A program made the position numbers and the translations under genes. Of a DNA stretch of 64,000 bases, positions 1-25,700 are shown one piece after another. The DNA comes from Mercenaria mercenaria. Lineage: Eukaryota > Mollusca > Bivalvia > Venerida > Veneridae. The notes beneath the pieces were generated by a model. The model was not told where the DNA came from. It saw nothing but the letters and a program-made list of their open reading frames with translations, and did no database searches. The stretch lies in NCBI RefSeq assembly GCF_021730395.1, contig NC_069371.1, positions 52,896,001 through 52,960,000 on the forward strand, given 5' to 3'. Each line of letters opens with the position of its first letter. Within the stretch, counting starts at the first letter, position 1.

Positions 1-435
1 TAAATCTCCTGAAGCCATGCACACAATTTAATGAAACTTCACATAAGTGATCAGTAGTAACTCTAGTTGTGCATGGTGCATGTTAGGGTCTTTCAGAAAA
101 TAATTCTGCACAGTTATGGAACTTTGTTTTTTGTTACTATACTATATAAATAGTCTGCATATGCAATTTTGTGCGCGTCTGATCTCCCAAATCATTGCAC
201 ACTATTTAATGAAACTTCACACAAGTGATCAGTACCAACCTTACTTGTGCATGGTGCATGTTAGGTTCTTTCAGAAATATATTCTGCAGAGTTATGGGAC
301 TTTGTTTTTTTGTTACTATACTATATACATACAGTCCACATAATTATGCAATCTTGTGTGCGTCAAATTGCAATGTACTGTGTCATTGCATGGGGGGGGG
401 GGGGGTACATTCATCACCTTCAGTGATAGCTCTAG
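1..435 (+). repeat. Tandem array fragment, period about 178 bp, with element-type 3' end
   Basis: Two copies of a unit (gcacac...tttaatgaaacttcac, starting near 19 and 197) repeat with a period of about 178 bp. The segment ends near 435 with ...GATAGCTCTAGTTT, the 3' terminal word shared by other array elements here. A run of 14 G lies at 392-405. The whole stretch is intronic to the ATP synthase gene and its left end is outside the window. Confidence 0.6.
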
Positions 436-915
436 TTTAATCGGGGTTTCAAATTCATATTAAAAGTTTGCTCTGTGTAACGTGGTGGTCACACATTATT
501 GCAAATACGTATATCCCTCCAGTTACACCTTCAAATAACATCTATGATATCATTATGGTGAAAGTTCAGCAAACTTGGGAGTTGTTATACTTTGGCAAGT
601 TCTCTAACAAAGCTGTTCGAACAGCTCTGTTCGATTGCTCATAGGGGCAACTAGAGCTAGAAATTTAAAAAGTCTTCAAACAGCATCTTAGCTGCAGGCC
701 AGTTTTCAAAATAATTGGGGGCGTGGAATGTTTTTGTTATGCCTGTGTAAGGTAATAATGTGAACAAGATTCATATACATGACCTTTGCACATCCAGTTC
801 TTTCCAAGGTCTTGACATTTTAGATTTTTAACAAAAAGCAATTCTAAAGTTACATTATTGTTAAATCTCAAGGTTTTTTAATTTGTAAATTTAATATTTT
901 CTTTTGATCTTTTAG

Positions 916-14340
<13,425 letters not shown>

Positions 14341-14578
14341 ACCATTTATATGACATATGTGCTATTACTTTAACTAATTTGGGTTTAAAACTTGTGTTGA
14401 TGAAAGATAAATTATTGAAAGTGATATTTAAACTCACAGGAGTTGTTTTGTATAATTAGTTCTAGCCACAAAGCATGGATATAGCAGGAACCGGACACCG
14501 AGAAAATACTGACAACTATGAACAACAATATTAGTGTAGTGTGCATGATTATCTTGTGCTGGTGGTGATGAATTAAAA

Positions 14579-14584
14579 AATAAA
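14579..14584 (+). terminator. Poly(A) signal of the ATP synthase beta gene
   Basis: AATAAA lies 239 bp after the stop codon and is followed by a GT-rich stretch (CTGTGGTTTATTGTTC), the usual cleavage context. The 3' UTR is therefore about 14341-14605. Confidence 0.65.
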
Positions 14585-14644
14585 AACTGATCTGTGGTTT
14601 ATTGTTCTTGATACAGCAGTTGTGTGTACAGATTTGAAGCACTA

Positions 14645-15620
14645 TATGAATTATGTCTTCCCCTATATTGGTTTTTCCCTGTCTGTCCATCCGTCACACT
14701 TCATTTCCGATCAATAACTGAAGAACCATTTGACCTAGAACCTTCAATTTTAATAGGGTGGCAGGGCTTATGGAGTAGACGACTTCAGTTGTGTTTGGGG
14801 TCACTCCAAAGGCCAAGGTCACAGAGGCCTGAACATGGAAAACCATTTCAGATTGATTACTCCACTTCATTCAAAATGTTGAAACTTCATAGGATGATTG
14901 ATCATGCAGAGTAGATGTCCCCTATTGATTTTAGGGTCACTGTTAAAGGTCAAGGTCACAGGGGCCTGAACATGAAAAATGATTTCTGATCAATAACTTC
15001 AGAAACACTTCACCCAGAAAGTTTAAACTTCATAGGATGATTGAACATGCAGAGTAGATGGATTTTAGGGTAGCTATTAAAGGTCAAGGTCACAGGGGCC
15101 TGCACATGAAAAACAGTTTCCAGACAGTTACTTGAGAACCACTTGACCCAGAATGTTGAAACTTCATAGAATGATTGGACATGAAGAGTAGACGACCCCT
15201 ATTGATTTTTGGGATCTCTGTTAGAGGTCAAGGTCACAGTGGACAGGCCTGGAAATACATTTCCTGTCAGTAACTTGAGAAACACTTGACCAAGAATGTT
15301 GAAACTTCATAGAATGAATGGACATGCAGAGTAGGTGACCCTTACTGATTTTGGCATCTGTCTTAAAGGTCGTGGTCAGTGGACAGAACATGGAAATCCA
15401 TTTCCTGTCAGTTGAGAACAACCTGACCCAGAATGTTGAAACTTCATATGATGATTAGACATGCAGAGTAGATGACCTGTACTGATTTTTGGGTCACTAT
15501 TGAAGGTCAAGGTGACGGCAGACAGAACATGGAAATCCATTCCTGGTCAATAACTCGAGAGCCATTTGACCTAGAACCTTCAAACTTCATAGGTTGATAG
15601 GACTACAAATTAGATTATTA
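14645..15620 (+). repeat. Tandem array, period about 137 bp
   Basis: About seven units repeat GAACATGGAAAACCATTTC, TTGACCCAGAATGTTGAAAC and GGTCAAGGTCACAG at intervals of 136-138 bp. A related array is at 19385-19920. It begins just downstream of the ATP synthase poly(A) site. No element ends are clear. Confidence 0.75.
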
Positions 15621-15624
15621 TGTT

Positions 15625-15985
15625 ACACCTCCAGTGTCCATCCATCCAATAGCAATTTTGTGTCCACTCTAACCCCTTGAAGGAGTTCGAAGAAATTTGA
15701 CACAAAGTTCACCACATCGAGACATGTAGAGCGCAGGTTTAGAAGGGCTTGCTTCAAGGTCAAGGTCACACTTGGTGGGGGGGGGAGGTTAAAGGTCATA
15801 CAAGTTTGTTTCGTGTCCGTTCTTGAACTGCTTGAGGGATTTCAAAGAAACTTGTCACGAATGTCCACCACATTGAGACGATGTGCAGAGCGTATGTTAC
15901 AGATGGCTTGTTTCAAGGTCAAGGTCATAATTTTTATGACTGTTTCCTGTGTATATTGCTCTGCATTGTGGTGTTCTTGTTTTTA
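15625..15985 (+). repeat. Two-unit tandem array, period about 180 bp
   Basis: Two copies of a unit with GTGTCC...TTGAA...GGAGTTCGAAGAAA...CACCACAT..GAGAC..ATGT.AGAGCG and GCTT..TTCAAGGTCAAGGTCA. It abuts the previous array. A G run (15777-15786) separates the units. Confidence 0.6.
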
Positions 15986-16063
15986 TTTGGCAGATCTTTT
16001 TGTTCACTTACAATAAAAAAAAAAATTGAATTACTTCCCTTTTATGTTGCTATAGATAGATTT

Positions 16064-18588
16064 TAGCTCACCTTAGTCAAAGGTTCATGGTGAGCTTTTG
16101 TGACTGGTCAATGTGCGTTGCGTTTCGTCAACATTTTCTTGAAAACCAGTGGGCAGAATTACACCAAACTTCACAGGAATGATCTTGAGTGGCCCCCTTT
16201 CAGAATTGTTTCAAGAATTTAATTCTATGCAGAACTCTGGTTGCAATGGCAGCCGAAAGGCAAACTTTAAAAATCTTCTTGTCCGAAACCGCAAGGTGTA
16301 GAACATTGATATTTGGCTTGTAACATCATCTAATGGTCCTCTATGAAGTTAGTTTTAAAATTATGCCCCTGGGGTGAAAAGAGGCCCCACCCCAGGAGTC
16401 CCAAGTTTTACATGGACGTACAGGAAAAATCTTTAAAAAGCTTCTTGTCTAAACCACAAGACCTAGGTCTTTGATATTTGGTATTTAGCATTACCTAGTG
16501 GTCCTCTACCAAAATTGTTCAAAGTATTACCCTGGGGTGAAAAGAAGCCCTGCCATGGGGGGTTTCAAGTTTTACATAGACTTAAATAGGATAAAAATAT
16601 TAAATATCTTATCTTGCCTGAAGCTGCAAGGCATAGGCTTTTGATATTTGGTATGTTGCCTTGCCTAGTGTTCCTTTGCCAAAATTCTTTCAAATTGTGC
16701 CCCTGGGGTGAAGAGGTCCTGCCCTAGGGTGCCCAAGTTTATATATCTTCTTGTCTGAAAGTTCAAGGCCTAGGCCTTTGATATTTGGTATGTAGCATTG
16801 CCTAGTGGATCTCTAATATGATTGTTCAAATTATGCCGCTATGTTGAAAAGAGGCCCCACCCTGAGGGTCACTTGATATATGAGTTATATAGGAATAAAT
16901 ACTTCAAAAATTATCAGATCATATTTCCTAGACTGTTTAATTATAATAACCTGATGACCCAAGTGTTTAGGGGTCACCTTACTGTGACCTTGACCTACTG
17001 ACCTTCTTTTGTGATCGCACTTCGTCCGGCGTCAGTTGTCCGTCCTTAAATTTTTACTTTAAATGACATCTCCTCATAAACCGCTACGCCTATTCCATCC
17101 AAACTTCACAGGATGTTCCTTGGGTGAAGCTCAACAAAAATTATTCAAAGAATTGAATTCCATGCAGAACTCTGGTTGCCATGGCAACCTAAAATCTCAA
17201 AAACCAGAAGCCCTAGAGCTTAGATATTTGGTGTGAAGCATTGCCTAGTGGACCTCTACCAAGTTTGTTCAAATTATTATCCCACCCGAGGGGTCATATG
17301 ATTTTACATAGGAAAATCTTTAAAAAATCTTCTTCTCAAAAACCAGAAGCCCTAGAGCTTAGATATTTGACATGTAGCATTGCCTAGTGGACCTCTACTA
17401 AAGTTGCTCAAATCATGACCCCGGGGCCAAAATTGACTTGAATTCACTTGATTTTACATAGATTTCTATAGGAAAATCTTCAAAAAAAATTAAAAAATAA
17501 ACCAGAAGGCTTAGATATTTGACATGTAGCATTGCCTAGTGGGCCTCTACAAAATTTGTTCAAATCATGACCCCCGGGGTTAAAATTGACCCCACCTCAG
17601 GGGTCACTTGATTTTACAAAGGAAAATCTTCAACAAATTTCAAAAAATAAACCAGAAGGCCTAGAGCTTAGATATTTAACAAGTAGCATTGCCTAGTTCA
17701 CCTCTACAAAAAAATTTCATATCATGACCCCGCCTCAGGGGTCACTTGATTTTACATAGGAAAATCTTCAAAAAAAAATCTAAAAATAAACCAGAATGCC
17801 TAGATCTTAGATATTTGACATGTAGCATTGCCTAGAAGACTTCTACAAAATTTGTTCAAATCATGATCCCCTGGGTCAAATTGACCCCGCCCCATGGGGT
17901 TACTTGATTGTACATAGAAAAATCTTCAAAATTTTATAAATAAACCAGAAGGCCTAGAGCTTAGATATTTGACATGTAGCATTGCCTAGTGGACCTCTAC
18001 AAAATTTGTTCAAATCTTGACCTCCCCCCCCCCCCCCCCCAGGATCAAATTGACCCAGCCCCAGGAGTTACTTGATTGTACATAGGGAAATCTTCATAAA
18101 TTTGCTAAAAATAAACCAGAAGGCCTGTATCTTAGATATTTGATATGTAACATTGCCAAGTAGACTTCTACAAACTTTGTTCAAATCATGACCCCCGGGG
18201 TAAAATTGACCCCGCCCCAGCGGTAACTTAATTGTACATCGGAAAATCTTCAAAAAAAATCTAAAAATAAACCAGAAGGCCTAGAGCTTAGATATTTGAC
18301 GTGTAGCATTGCCTAGAGGACCTCTACAAAATTTGTTCAAATCATGACCCCCGGCGTCAGATTGGCCCCGCCCCAGGGGTTACTTGATTGTACATAGGAA
18401 AATCTTCAAAAAAATGTCTAGAAATAAACTAGAAGGCCTAGAGCTTAGATATTTGGTGTGTAGCATTGCCTAGTGTATCTCTATTAAGTTTGTTCAAATC
18501 ATGACCCCGGGGTCAAGCTTAAATGCAAATCTTCATAGCAACCATTTAACCAGGTGAGTGATATAGGGCCATCATGGCCCTTTTGTTT
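16064..18588 (+). mobile_element. Helentron-like array element, AGCTCACC family, 2.5 kb
   Basis: Starts AGCTCACC...GGTGAGCT (hairpin) and ends with GGGCCATCATGGCCC (18566-18580) then TTTTGTTT. Two unit types occur: a first block with TTTGATATTTGGTATGTAGCATTGCC and, after an internal restart near 17003, about nine units of about 155 bp with AAACCAGAAGGCCTAGAGCT. The restart resembles an element 5' end joined to array sequence, suggesting fusion or nested insertion. A run of 17 C lies at 18024-18040. Intergenic, no coding. Confidence 0.65.
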
Positions 18589-19335
18589 AGATCACCTGAG
18601 CAATTCTCGGGTGAGTTATTGTGATCACTCAATGTCCGGCATCCATCATCTGTCAACATTCAGCTTGTGTATGCGATAGAGGCTGTATTTTTCAACTGAT
18701 CTTCATGAAATTTTGTCAGAATAATTGCCTTGATGAAATCTAGGCTAAGTTCGAAAATGGGTCCTCTGGTGTAAAAATCTAGGTCAAATCAAAGAAAACC
18801 CCTGTGTATGCGATAGAGGCTGTATTTTTCAATTGATCTTCATGAAGTTTGGTCAGAATGATTACATTGATAAAGTCTAAGCCAAGTACGAAAATGGGTC
18901 ATCTGGGGTCAAAAAGTAGGTCACTAGGTCAAATCAAAGAAAAACCTTGCATATGCGATAGAGGCTGTATTTTTCAACTGATCTTCATGAAATTCCGTTA
19001 GAATGATTGCCTTGATGATGTCTAGGCCAGATTTGAAAATGGGTTATCTGGGGTCAAATAAAAGAAAAACCTTGTGTATGCAAACGTGGCTGCATTTTAC
19101 ACCGGATCTTCATGAAATTTGATCAGAATGTTTGTCTGGATGAAATCTAGGTCGAGTTTGAATCTGGGCCATCTAGGGTTAAAATATTAGGTCACCTGGT
19201 CAAATTAAAGAAAAACCTTGTGTACGCAATAGGGGCTGCATTTTACACTGGCATGTACATAAAATTTCATCTTAATGATTGCCTTGATGAAATCTAGGCC
19301 AAGTTAGAATATGGGTCATATTGTTTCAGTCTTTA
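18589..19335 (+). mobile_element. Array element directly abutting the previous one, 3' end missing
   Basis: Begins AGATCACCTGAG...GGGTGAG immediately after the 3' end of the 16064-18588 element. Five units of about 140 bp repeat TGTATGCGATAGAGGCTGTA and TGATCTTCATGAAA. It stops near 19335 without the usual 3' hairpin. Confidence 0.55.
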
Positions 19336-19384
19336 AGGCTTCAACAGTCAAGTTCTTTAAAATTTGCTCCCATCCTCTTGCTGA

Positions 19385-19920
19385 TTTTTTGGTCACTCAA
19401 TCAAAGGTCATAGTCACAGGGGGCTGAACTTGGAAAACCATTTCTGATCAATAACTTGAGAACCACTTGACCCAGAATGTTGAAACTTCATAGATTGATT
19501 AAACATGTAGAGTAGATGACCCCTAAATCACTTGATCAAGTCAAGGTCACCGGGACCAGAACATGGAAAACGGTTTCCGATCAATAACTTGAGAACTTTT
19601 TGACCCAGGACCTTCAAACTTCATAGGATGACAGGACTACAAGAGAATATGATCCTTATCGTTTTTAGGGTCACTTGAGCTAAGGTCAAGGTCACAGGGG
19701 CATGAACATAGAAAACTCTTTCCAGTCAATAACTTGAGAATCACTTGACCTAGAATGTTGAAACTTAATAGGATGATTGGACATGCGGAGTAGATGACGC
19801 CTACTGAATTTGGGGTCACTAGATCAAAGGTCAAGGACCTGAACATGGAAAACCCAGAATGTTGAAACATAGTAGGATAATTGGACATGCCAAGTAGATG
19901 ATCCCTATTGCAGCCAGCCA
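19385..19920 (+). repeat. Tandem array related to 14645-15620
   Basis: Four decayed units with TGGAAAACCATTTCTGATCA, TTGACCCAGAATGTTGAAAC and GGTCAAGGTCAC. The unit sequence is the same family as the array after the ATP synthase gene. Confidence 0.65.
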
Positions 19921-20019
19921 TTAGTGTCTCTTTGACTTTTGCTCCTGTCCCCTATTGACTTCAAACATTTTATCCGAAACTACTGGGCAGAATTGCACCA
20001 AACTTGTTATTTCTGCAGT

Positions 20020-20066
20020 AACATAACTGAAATATTGTTGAAAAACGCAGTTAAAGGCAAATCAGA
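20020..20066 (+). mobile_element. SINE tail fragment
   Basis: GTAACATAACTGAAATATTG followed by TTGAAAAACGCAGTTAAA matches the 3' part of the SINE at 1107. The head is absent. Confidence 0.55.
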
Positions 20067-20734
20067 CTAGGTCTGTAGAGTTCTGACATAGACCTCTCTT
20101 GATGGTCTATGCGCTGCAAAAGAAAAACAGAAGAAAACTTTCAAATAACTTCATTTCATGAACGGCTTGATAGATCTAAATCAAACTTTGTATGTAACAT
20201 CCTTGGATGGACCTTCCTTTTATATTTTAAGATGTTTTTTACTGCACATTATGTAGTTCTGCACATTCAGAATCGATTTTTTTCTACAATGTAGAATTTG
20301 ATTAAACTCTTGACTTTTCAAAACTTAAGAATATACTTAAAAAATTCAGCAAATAAAAAAGATAGGGTATTGTGGTCGATTTATTGCTAGACTGATTTTG
20401 ACCTCACGAGATTTATCATAATGGGAGTCTATGGGAAAATCATAATGTAGATTTTATTGAAACTTCTCACAGTTATAAATAAACATGATATGGCCTATAA
20501 TGTGGTGAAATAAAATGTATAGGTCCATCGTGGACCATGTGCTTACTTTTGAGATTTTTGACCATGATTAAAGTGAACCGCACATTTCACGCTAATTTTA
20601 AGATAAATTGAATTATTTAATGTGTCGGATGTTTTAATACCATATTTTAACTAGAAAGATAGTAATAGTGCCGTTGTAATATATTTACTCACAAGTTGCT
20701 ATTAATTCATAAAATGAAACTTGTTTTTGATAAT

Positions 20735-21048
20735 CAAAGCACTCCAAATCTGATAAGGCAGTTGAGGTCTTGGTGCATAGTACCATTCAAATGAATAGAC
20801 AGTTGTGGGAGACATGCGCTTTTCTCTTAATGCATTTGATTCAAACTTTAAATAGTTGTTCAATATCATCACTTACATCATGTTACACAAGGGCCATAAC
20901 TATCACACCAATATTTCATGAATTATCCCCCTTTTTACTTAGAATTTCAGGCTAAAGTTTTGATGCACTTTCATTCCATCTCGGTTATTACTAAATGTCT
21001 TTGATTTAAATTTAAAATACGACACAAGGTTCATAATTCTGGCACCGA
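20735..21048 (+). repeat. Fragments of two array families joined
   Basis: 20735-20825 matches the 3' part of the 3231-3648 element (GATAAGGCAGTTGAGGTCTT to GTGGGAGACATGCGCTTTTC). 20828-21048 matches the array of the AGCTCGAC family (TTTGATTCAAACTTTAAATA, TTACACAAGGGCCATAACTA). The preceding 20300-20735 holds no recognised feature. Confidence 0.55.
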
Positions 21049-21049
21049 T

Positions 21050-22165
21050 TTTTATACCCCCTTTCGAAGAAGGAGGGCTATATTCTTTGCAGATTTCGGT
21101 CGGTATGTATTAAGACCAATCCATTTCCGGATGATAACTCAAGAAGCATGGGCCCAGGATCATGAAAGATGATAAAAAGATTGTTCATAACCTGCAGCTG
21201 ACCCCTATTGATTTGAGATTAGTAGGTCAAAGGTCAAGGTCACAGTGACCCAGAACAGTTAAACGGTTTCCGGATGATAACTCAAGAATGCTTGGGCCTA
21301 GGATCATGGAAGTTATTAGGGAGGTTGATCATGACCAGCAGATGACCCCTTTTGATTTTGAGATCAGTAAATCAAAGGTCAAAGTCACAGTGTCACGGAA
21401 CAGTTGAACGCTTTGCGGATGATAATCATAACACAAGAATGATTAAGCCTAGGATCATGAAAATCGACAGGAAGGTTGGTCATGACCAGCGGATGCCCCT
21501 ATTGTTTTAAGGTCAGTAGATCAAAGGTCAATGTCACAGTGACCCTGAACAGTTAAACGATTTCTGAATGATAACTCAAGAATCCTTGGACCTAAAATCA
21601 TGAAAATTGATAGGGAGGTTGGTCATGAACAGCAGATGACCTCTATTGATTTTAAGCTCAGTAGATCAAAGGTCAAGGTCACAATGACCCTGTTTCTGAA
21701 TGATAACTCAAGAACCCTTGGGCCTAGGATCATGAAACTTGATATGGATGTTGGTCATGACCAGCAGATGACTCCTATTAAGTTGGAGTTCAGTAGGTCA
21801 AAGGTCAATGTCACAGTGACCCGGAACAGTTAAACGGTTTCCGGACGAAAACTTGAGAACGCTTGGGCCTAGGATAACGAAACTTGATAGGGAGGTTGAT
21901 CATGATCAGCAGATGACCCCTATTGATGTTGAGGTCAAAGGTCAAGGTCACAATGACCCAGAACAGTTAAACGGTTTCCGGATGATAACTCAAGAACGCT
22001 TGGACCTAGGATCATGAAACTTAAAAGGGAGATTGTTCATAACCAGCAGATGACATCTGTTTATTTTACGGTGTATGTCAAAGGTCAAGGTCCCATTTAC
22101 CCAGAACAGTAGATCTTTTGTATACAGTAACCAAATAAGTTCTGTTCCTTGTGCAATTACTGAGA
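21050..22165 (+). mobile_element. Array element, CCCCCTTTC family, second copy with hormone-receptor-type palindromes
   Basis: The 5' hairpin CCCCCTTTC-GAA-GAAGGAGGG starts near 21056. About eight units of 120-140 bp follow, with GGTCAAGGTCACAGTGACC, AACGGTTTCCGGATGATAAC and GATCATGACCAGCAGATGAC. Perfect GGTCA-N3-TGACC palindromes lie at 21238-21250, 21677-21689 and 21946-21958. The array ends near 22165 in the word GTTCCTTGTGCAATTACTGA, which also precedes the 3' end of the copy at 10672-11797. It lies 400 bp beyond the 3' end of the protease homologue gene. Confidence 0.6.
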
Positions 22166-22560
22166 TGGTTATTCCCGACTATGCTTGATGGCCACCAGAG
22201 ACCAGAATGGAACTCTTAATCCAAATACTAAGTCTGTAGGAAAGACTGTGCTCAAATTTGTTCAATGGGGTTTATTTGACTGCACTTACAGCTAAAGATA
22301 GAAAAAAAAAACACTTGAACAACTTCATTGTAGGGACTAACAAGGACACTACAAATAGCCAAAATTTAATGACATATGACATCATCTGAAAAAAGTTTTT
22401 TGTGTGCATCTAAGTTTAATATTTGCATGTACCACAGTCTCGCATTTGAGTTAGAGGAGTAGTGTTGGTAAGTTAAATAACAACAGCGTACCTTTCATGG
22501 ATGTTAGGTCAAACGTTTTACACTGACTTAAGCAAAGAAACCGTAATAATACAATTATAT

Positions 22561-22566
22561 TTTATT
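22561..22566 (-). terminator. Poly(A) signal of the protease homologue
   Basis: AATAAA on the minus strand 28 bp after the TAA stop, giving a very short 3' UTR. Confidence 0.7.
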
Positions 22567-22593
22567 GAAATATTTTGCACTCATGTAAATACA

Positions 22594-22718
22594 TTAGTAT
22601 TCATACGGGTAACCGGCTGAGGCCATGCTGGTCTTGATCCAATTGGTATATTTGGACACGTCCTCGAAAATCCCGGGCTCGTCAGCAACCGTGCAGTCAC
22701 CACCAGAAGATGCTATAC
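22594..22718 (-). CDS. Serine protease homologue exon 6 and stop
   Basis: Encodes IASSGGDCTV to GYPYEY and TAA (22594-22596). It holds the C-terminal helix SKYTNWI. The acceptor is TTGTTTGTAG. Confidence 0.92.
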
Positions 22719-25700
22719 CTACAAACAAGAACAGTGTATATTTCTGATAGCAGATCCATGTTTTAAGTCGGTCTGAGTTTTAAGAAAAACGTAGAACTTG
22801 TTTAGTTTAATTTTGTGAGAGTAGTGAAACCTTTTAAAGTGTCTTGGACAGTCCATGTCAATTTTACATTTTAATGCCAGTCACAGAATCACAAAAGTTA
22901 GCGTACTAGTGTATCATATATCATACTTTTATTCGCTAACACCTCCAAGGTTTGTATTTATTATTTGTCGGCATATTTAGAAAGTAAATTAAACTGGTCT
23001 CTTTAATCTATAAACAGATAAAATAAAATAGATTTTATAATGGTTTTTATGACTACAAAAAGCTAGGACCCATCTTCAAAAGTTTGATCAAAGCTTAAGC
23101 TATGGGGTGACCCCTTGTGCATTTTATATGAGGGAAGAATAACACAAAATGTTGACATCTTTCTTCAAATCAATTTTATGCCTATATATGTGCAGTGTCC
23201 AGGGCTAAATTCCCTTAATCTTCTTGTAATAATTACATATGTGCAGCGACCAGGGCTATATTCCATTGACTTTATTTGCAATGAATGTAGCGGGACTGGT
23301 GCTATATTGCCTTACCCTTATTGCCATGTATCTGCAGTGATTCGACTTAAGGCCCTTAAGAAATGAATATTGTACGAATTGAAATACAGTAAAACTTTGG
23401 GTATAGGGGCTTACCACATTCTGTAATTTTTGTTCAATAACTGATGACGGACCATATATTTTATTCTCTTTAGTGACCTAGATCTATATCCTTATACATT
23501 CTGTTATCAGTTTTGTTTTCTCTGTTCAGAGATTTTCAAGGCCTTTCCAGAAATGTGTAGTTTTATATATTTAAATATGCAAAACTTGAAAGCTTTCATT
23601 AGATCAACACAAATTTTGTCAGACTTTACTGTCATAGGGCCGATACATCGTACCTGGTGGTATAAATGCTTAAAATATCACTGGTTTCTTTCAATATTTT
23701 CTTTAAATTCTAAATTATAAACTCCATTAAGATACAGTAGAACCTTTAACTTCAATATTTTTCCATACTGACGTTCAAAAAATTTCATATCGGGTGTGTC
23801 GTCGCGTTTAGAAATTCTTTAACGAAGATATTTTCAGTTTTACTCGAGCTAAATAGCAAATTTATATTATTTATATTATTTATATTATAACTATATTTAA
23901 GTGTAATCATGTGAAGATCTATGTAATAAAAAAATTTATTAGATTTTGCATCGAAATATATGCACTTTCTTCCGCGGGGTAATATTGCGCTCCTATAGTC
24001 GTGCAATATTTCCGCTGCAGAAGTCGTGCATATTTCACTATACAAATGTAATAACTTATAAATATCGAATGCCTAACCTTACTGTTGTTCCCTTACATAA
24101 TAAATGTATAAACGCCCATATAGGCCTAGTCGTTCCTTAAATAGATCTAATACATGCACGACCACAGGCATTCGTTCCTTAACATATGCACGACCAGACA
24201 GTCGTTATCTAATGTATGCACGGCATACAGTCATTCCCTAACATATGCACGACCATGTAGTATGAACGATCGTACAATCGTTCCATAACATGCACGATTA
24301 CATAGTTGATACCTAGTGTATGCACGGCTATGCAATCGTTCCCTTATGTATGTACGGGTCCCTAATTTATGTGCGAGCTCACAGCCGTTCCCTAAATATA
24401 TGCACGTTCTCTAAATATATCATCTTTACGCATTTCTCCTAACAGTCTTTCCAGGCAATCACAGATGACAAGTATTGCTATAGCTAAATGAAACAAGAGC
24501 CATGTTAGACATGGCCAATCCCCCCGCCGGGCATATTATAATTGAAGGCTAAAGTTCCTGGCAAGTTAGTGTCTGAAAGTATTAATTTTAGAGAAAGCTT
24601 TGAAGAACCGTTTAGTTGATGTCCACATCAGGGGTTTTAAAGATGTGGAAGAAAGAATAAGTCAGTGGTGAGGTGGTTACTGCTAAATTTTATTAATTTT
24701 CATGAACAGTTTTTCTATATGGCTACTGTAAAAAGAAGGAATGGAAAGCTAACAGGGAACAAGAGTGCCAGAATGTCACAATATATGCCCGTCACTGCAA
24801 ATTTCTTTACTCTAGCAGCTGTAATTTTAATTTTGTGGTTGTTTAGTAATCATTGTAAGTCTTTTGTTTTTCTAAGTCCACAAAAAAAACTCCTTACCAG
24901 GTAGAGATATCTTAAAATACACCTAAAATTGGAAAGTAACATCCATGTTGTACCACAGGAAAGTGGTCTTGTTTTTTCCCTCTGGTCAATTATAAAAATG
25001 TTACAATATAAGTTATTTATAGTAACAACTAAGGGAAGTAAATCTTTAAAAAAAAAAATTGTAAGTCCACACAGAAATCTTTACCAGGTAGAGATTGGTC
25101 AAAATACACCTCAAAATTGGATGTAGCATGCATGTTGTACTACAGAAAAGTGGTCTTGATTTTTCCCTACGACTAGTAATGAAAAAGTTACAATAAAAGC
25201 TATTTAAAGTAACAACAAAAGGGAGTAATTCTAAAGAAGGGAACTGCGCATGACACTTCGTCTCATGATGGTGTATAATTGTGCCAAGTTACATCAAAAT
25301 CCCTCCATGCATGAAGAAGAAATGCTTCGGACAATGTCATTCTTGTATCTGACCTTTGGCCTCTAAGTGTGACCTTGACCTTAGACCTAGGGACCTGGAT
25401 CTTATGCATGACACTCTGTCTCGTGGTGGTGAACATTTGTGCCAAGTTATATCAAAATCTATCCATGCATGAAGAAGAAATGCTCCGGACAAGGTTTTCA
25501 TTCTTGTATCCTTTGACCTCTAAGTGTGACCTTGACCTTAGACCTAGGGACCTGGTCCTTATGCATGACACTCCACCTCGTGATGGTGAACATTTGTGCC
25601 AAGATATATCAAAATCCCTCCATGCATGAAAAAGATATGCTCCGGACAAATTTTTTAAGAAAATATGATAAAGGGGAATAACTCAAAAAATAGGCAAGGT

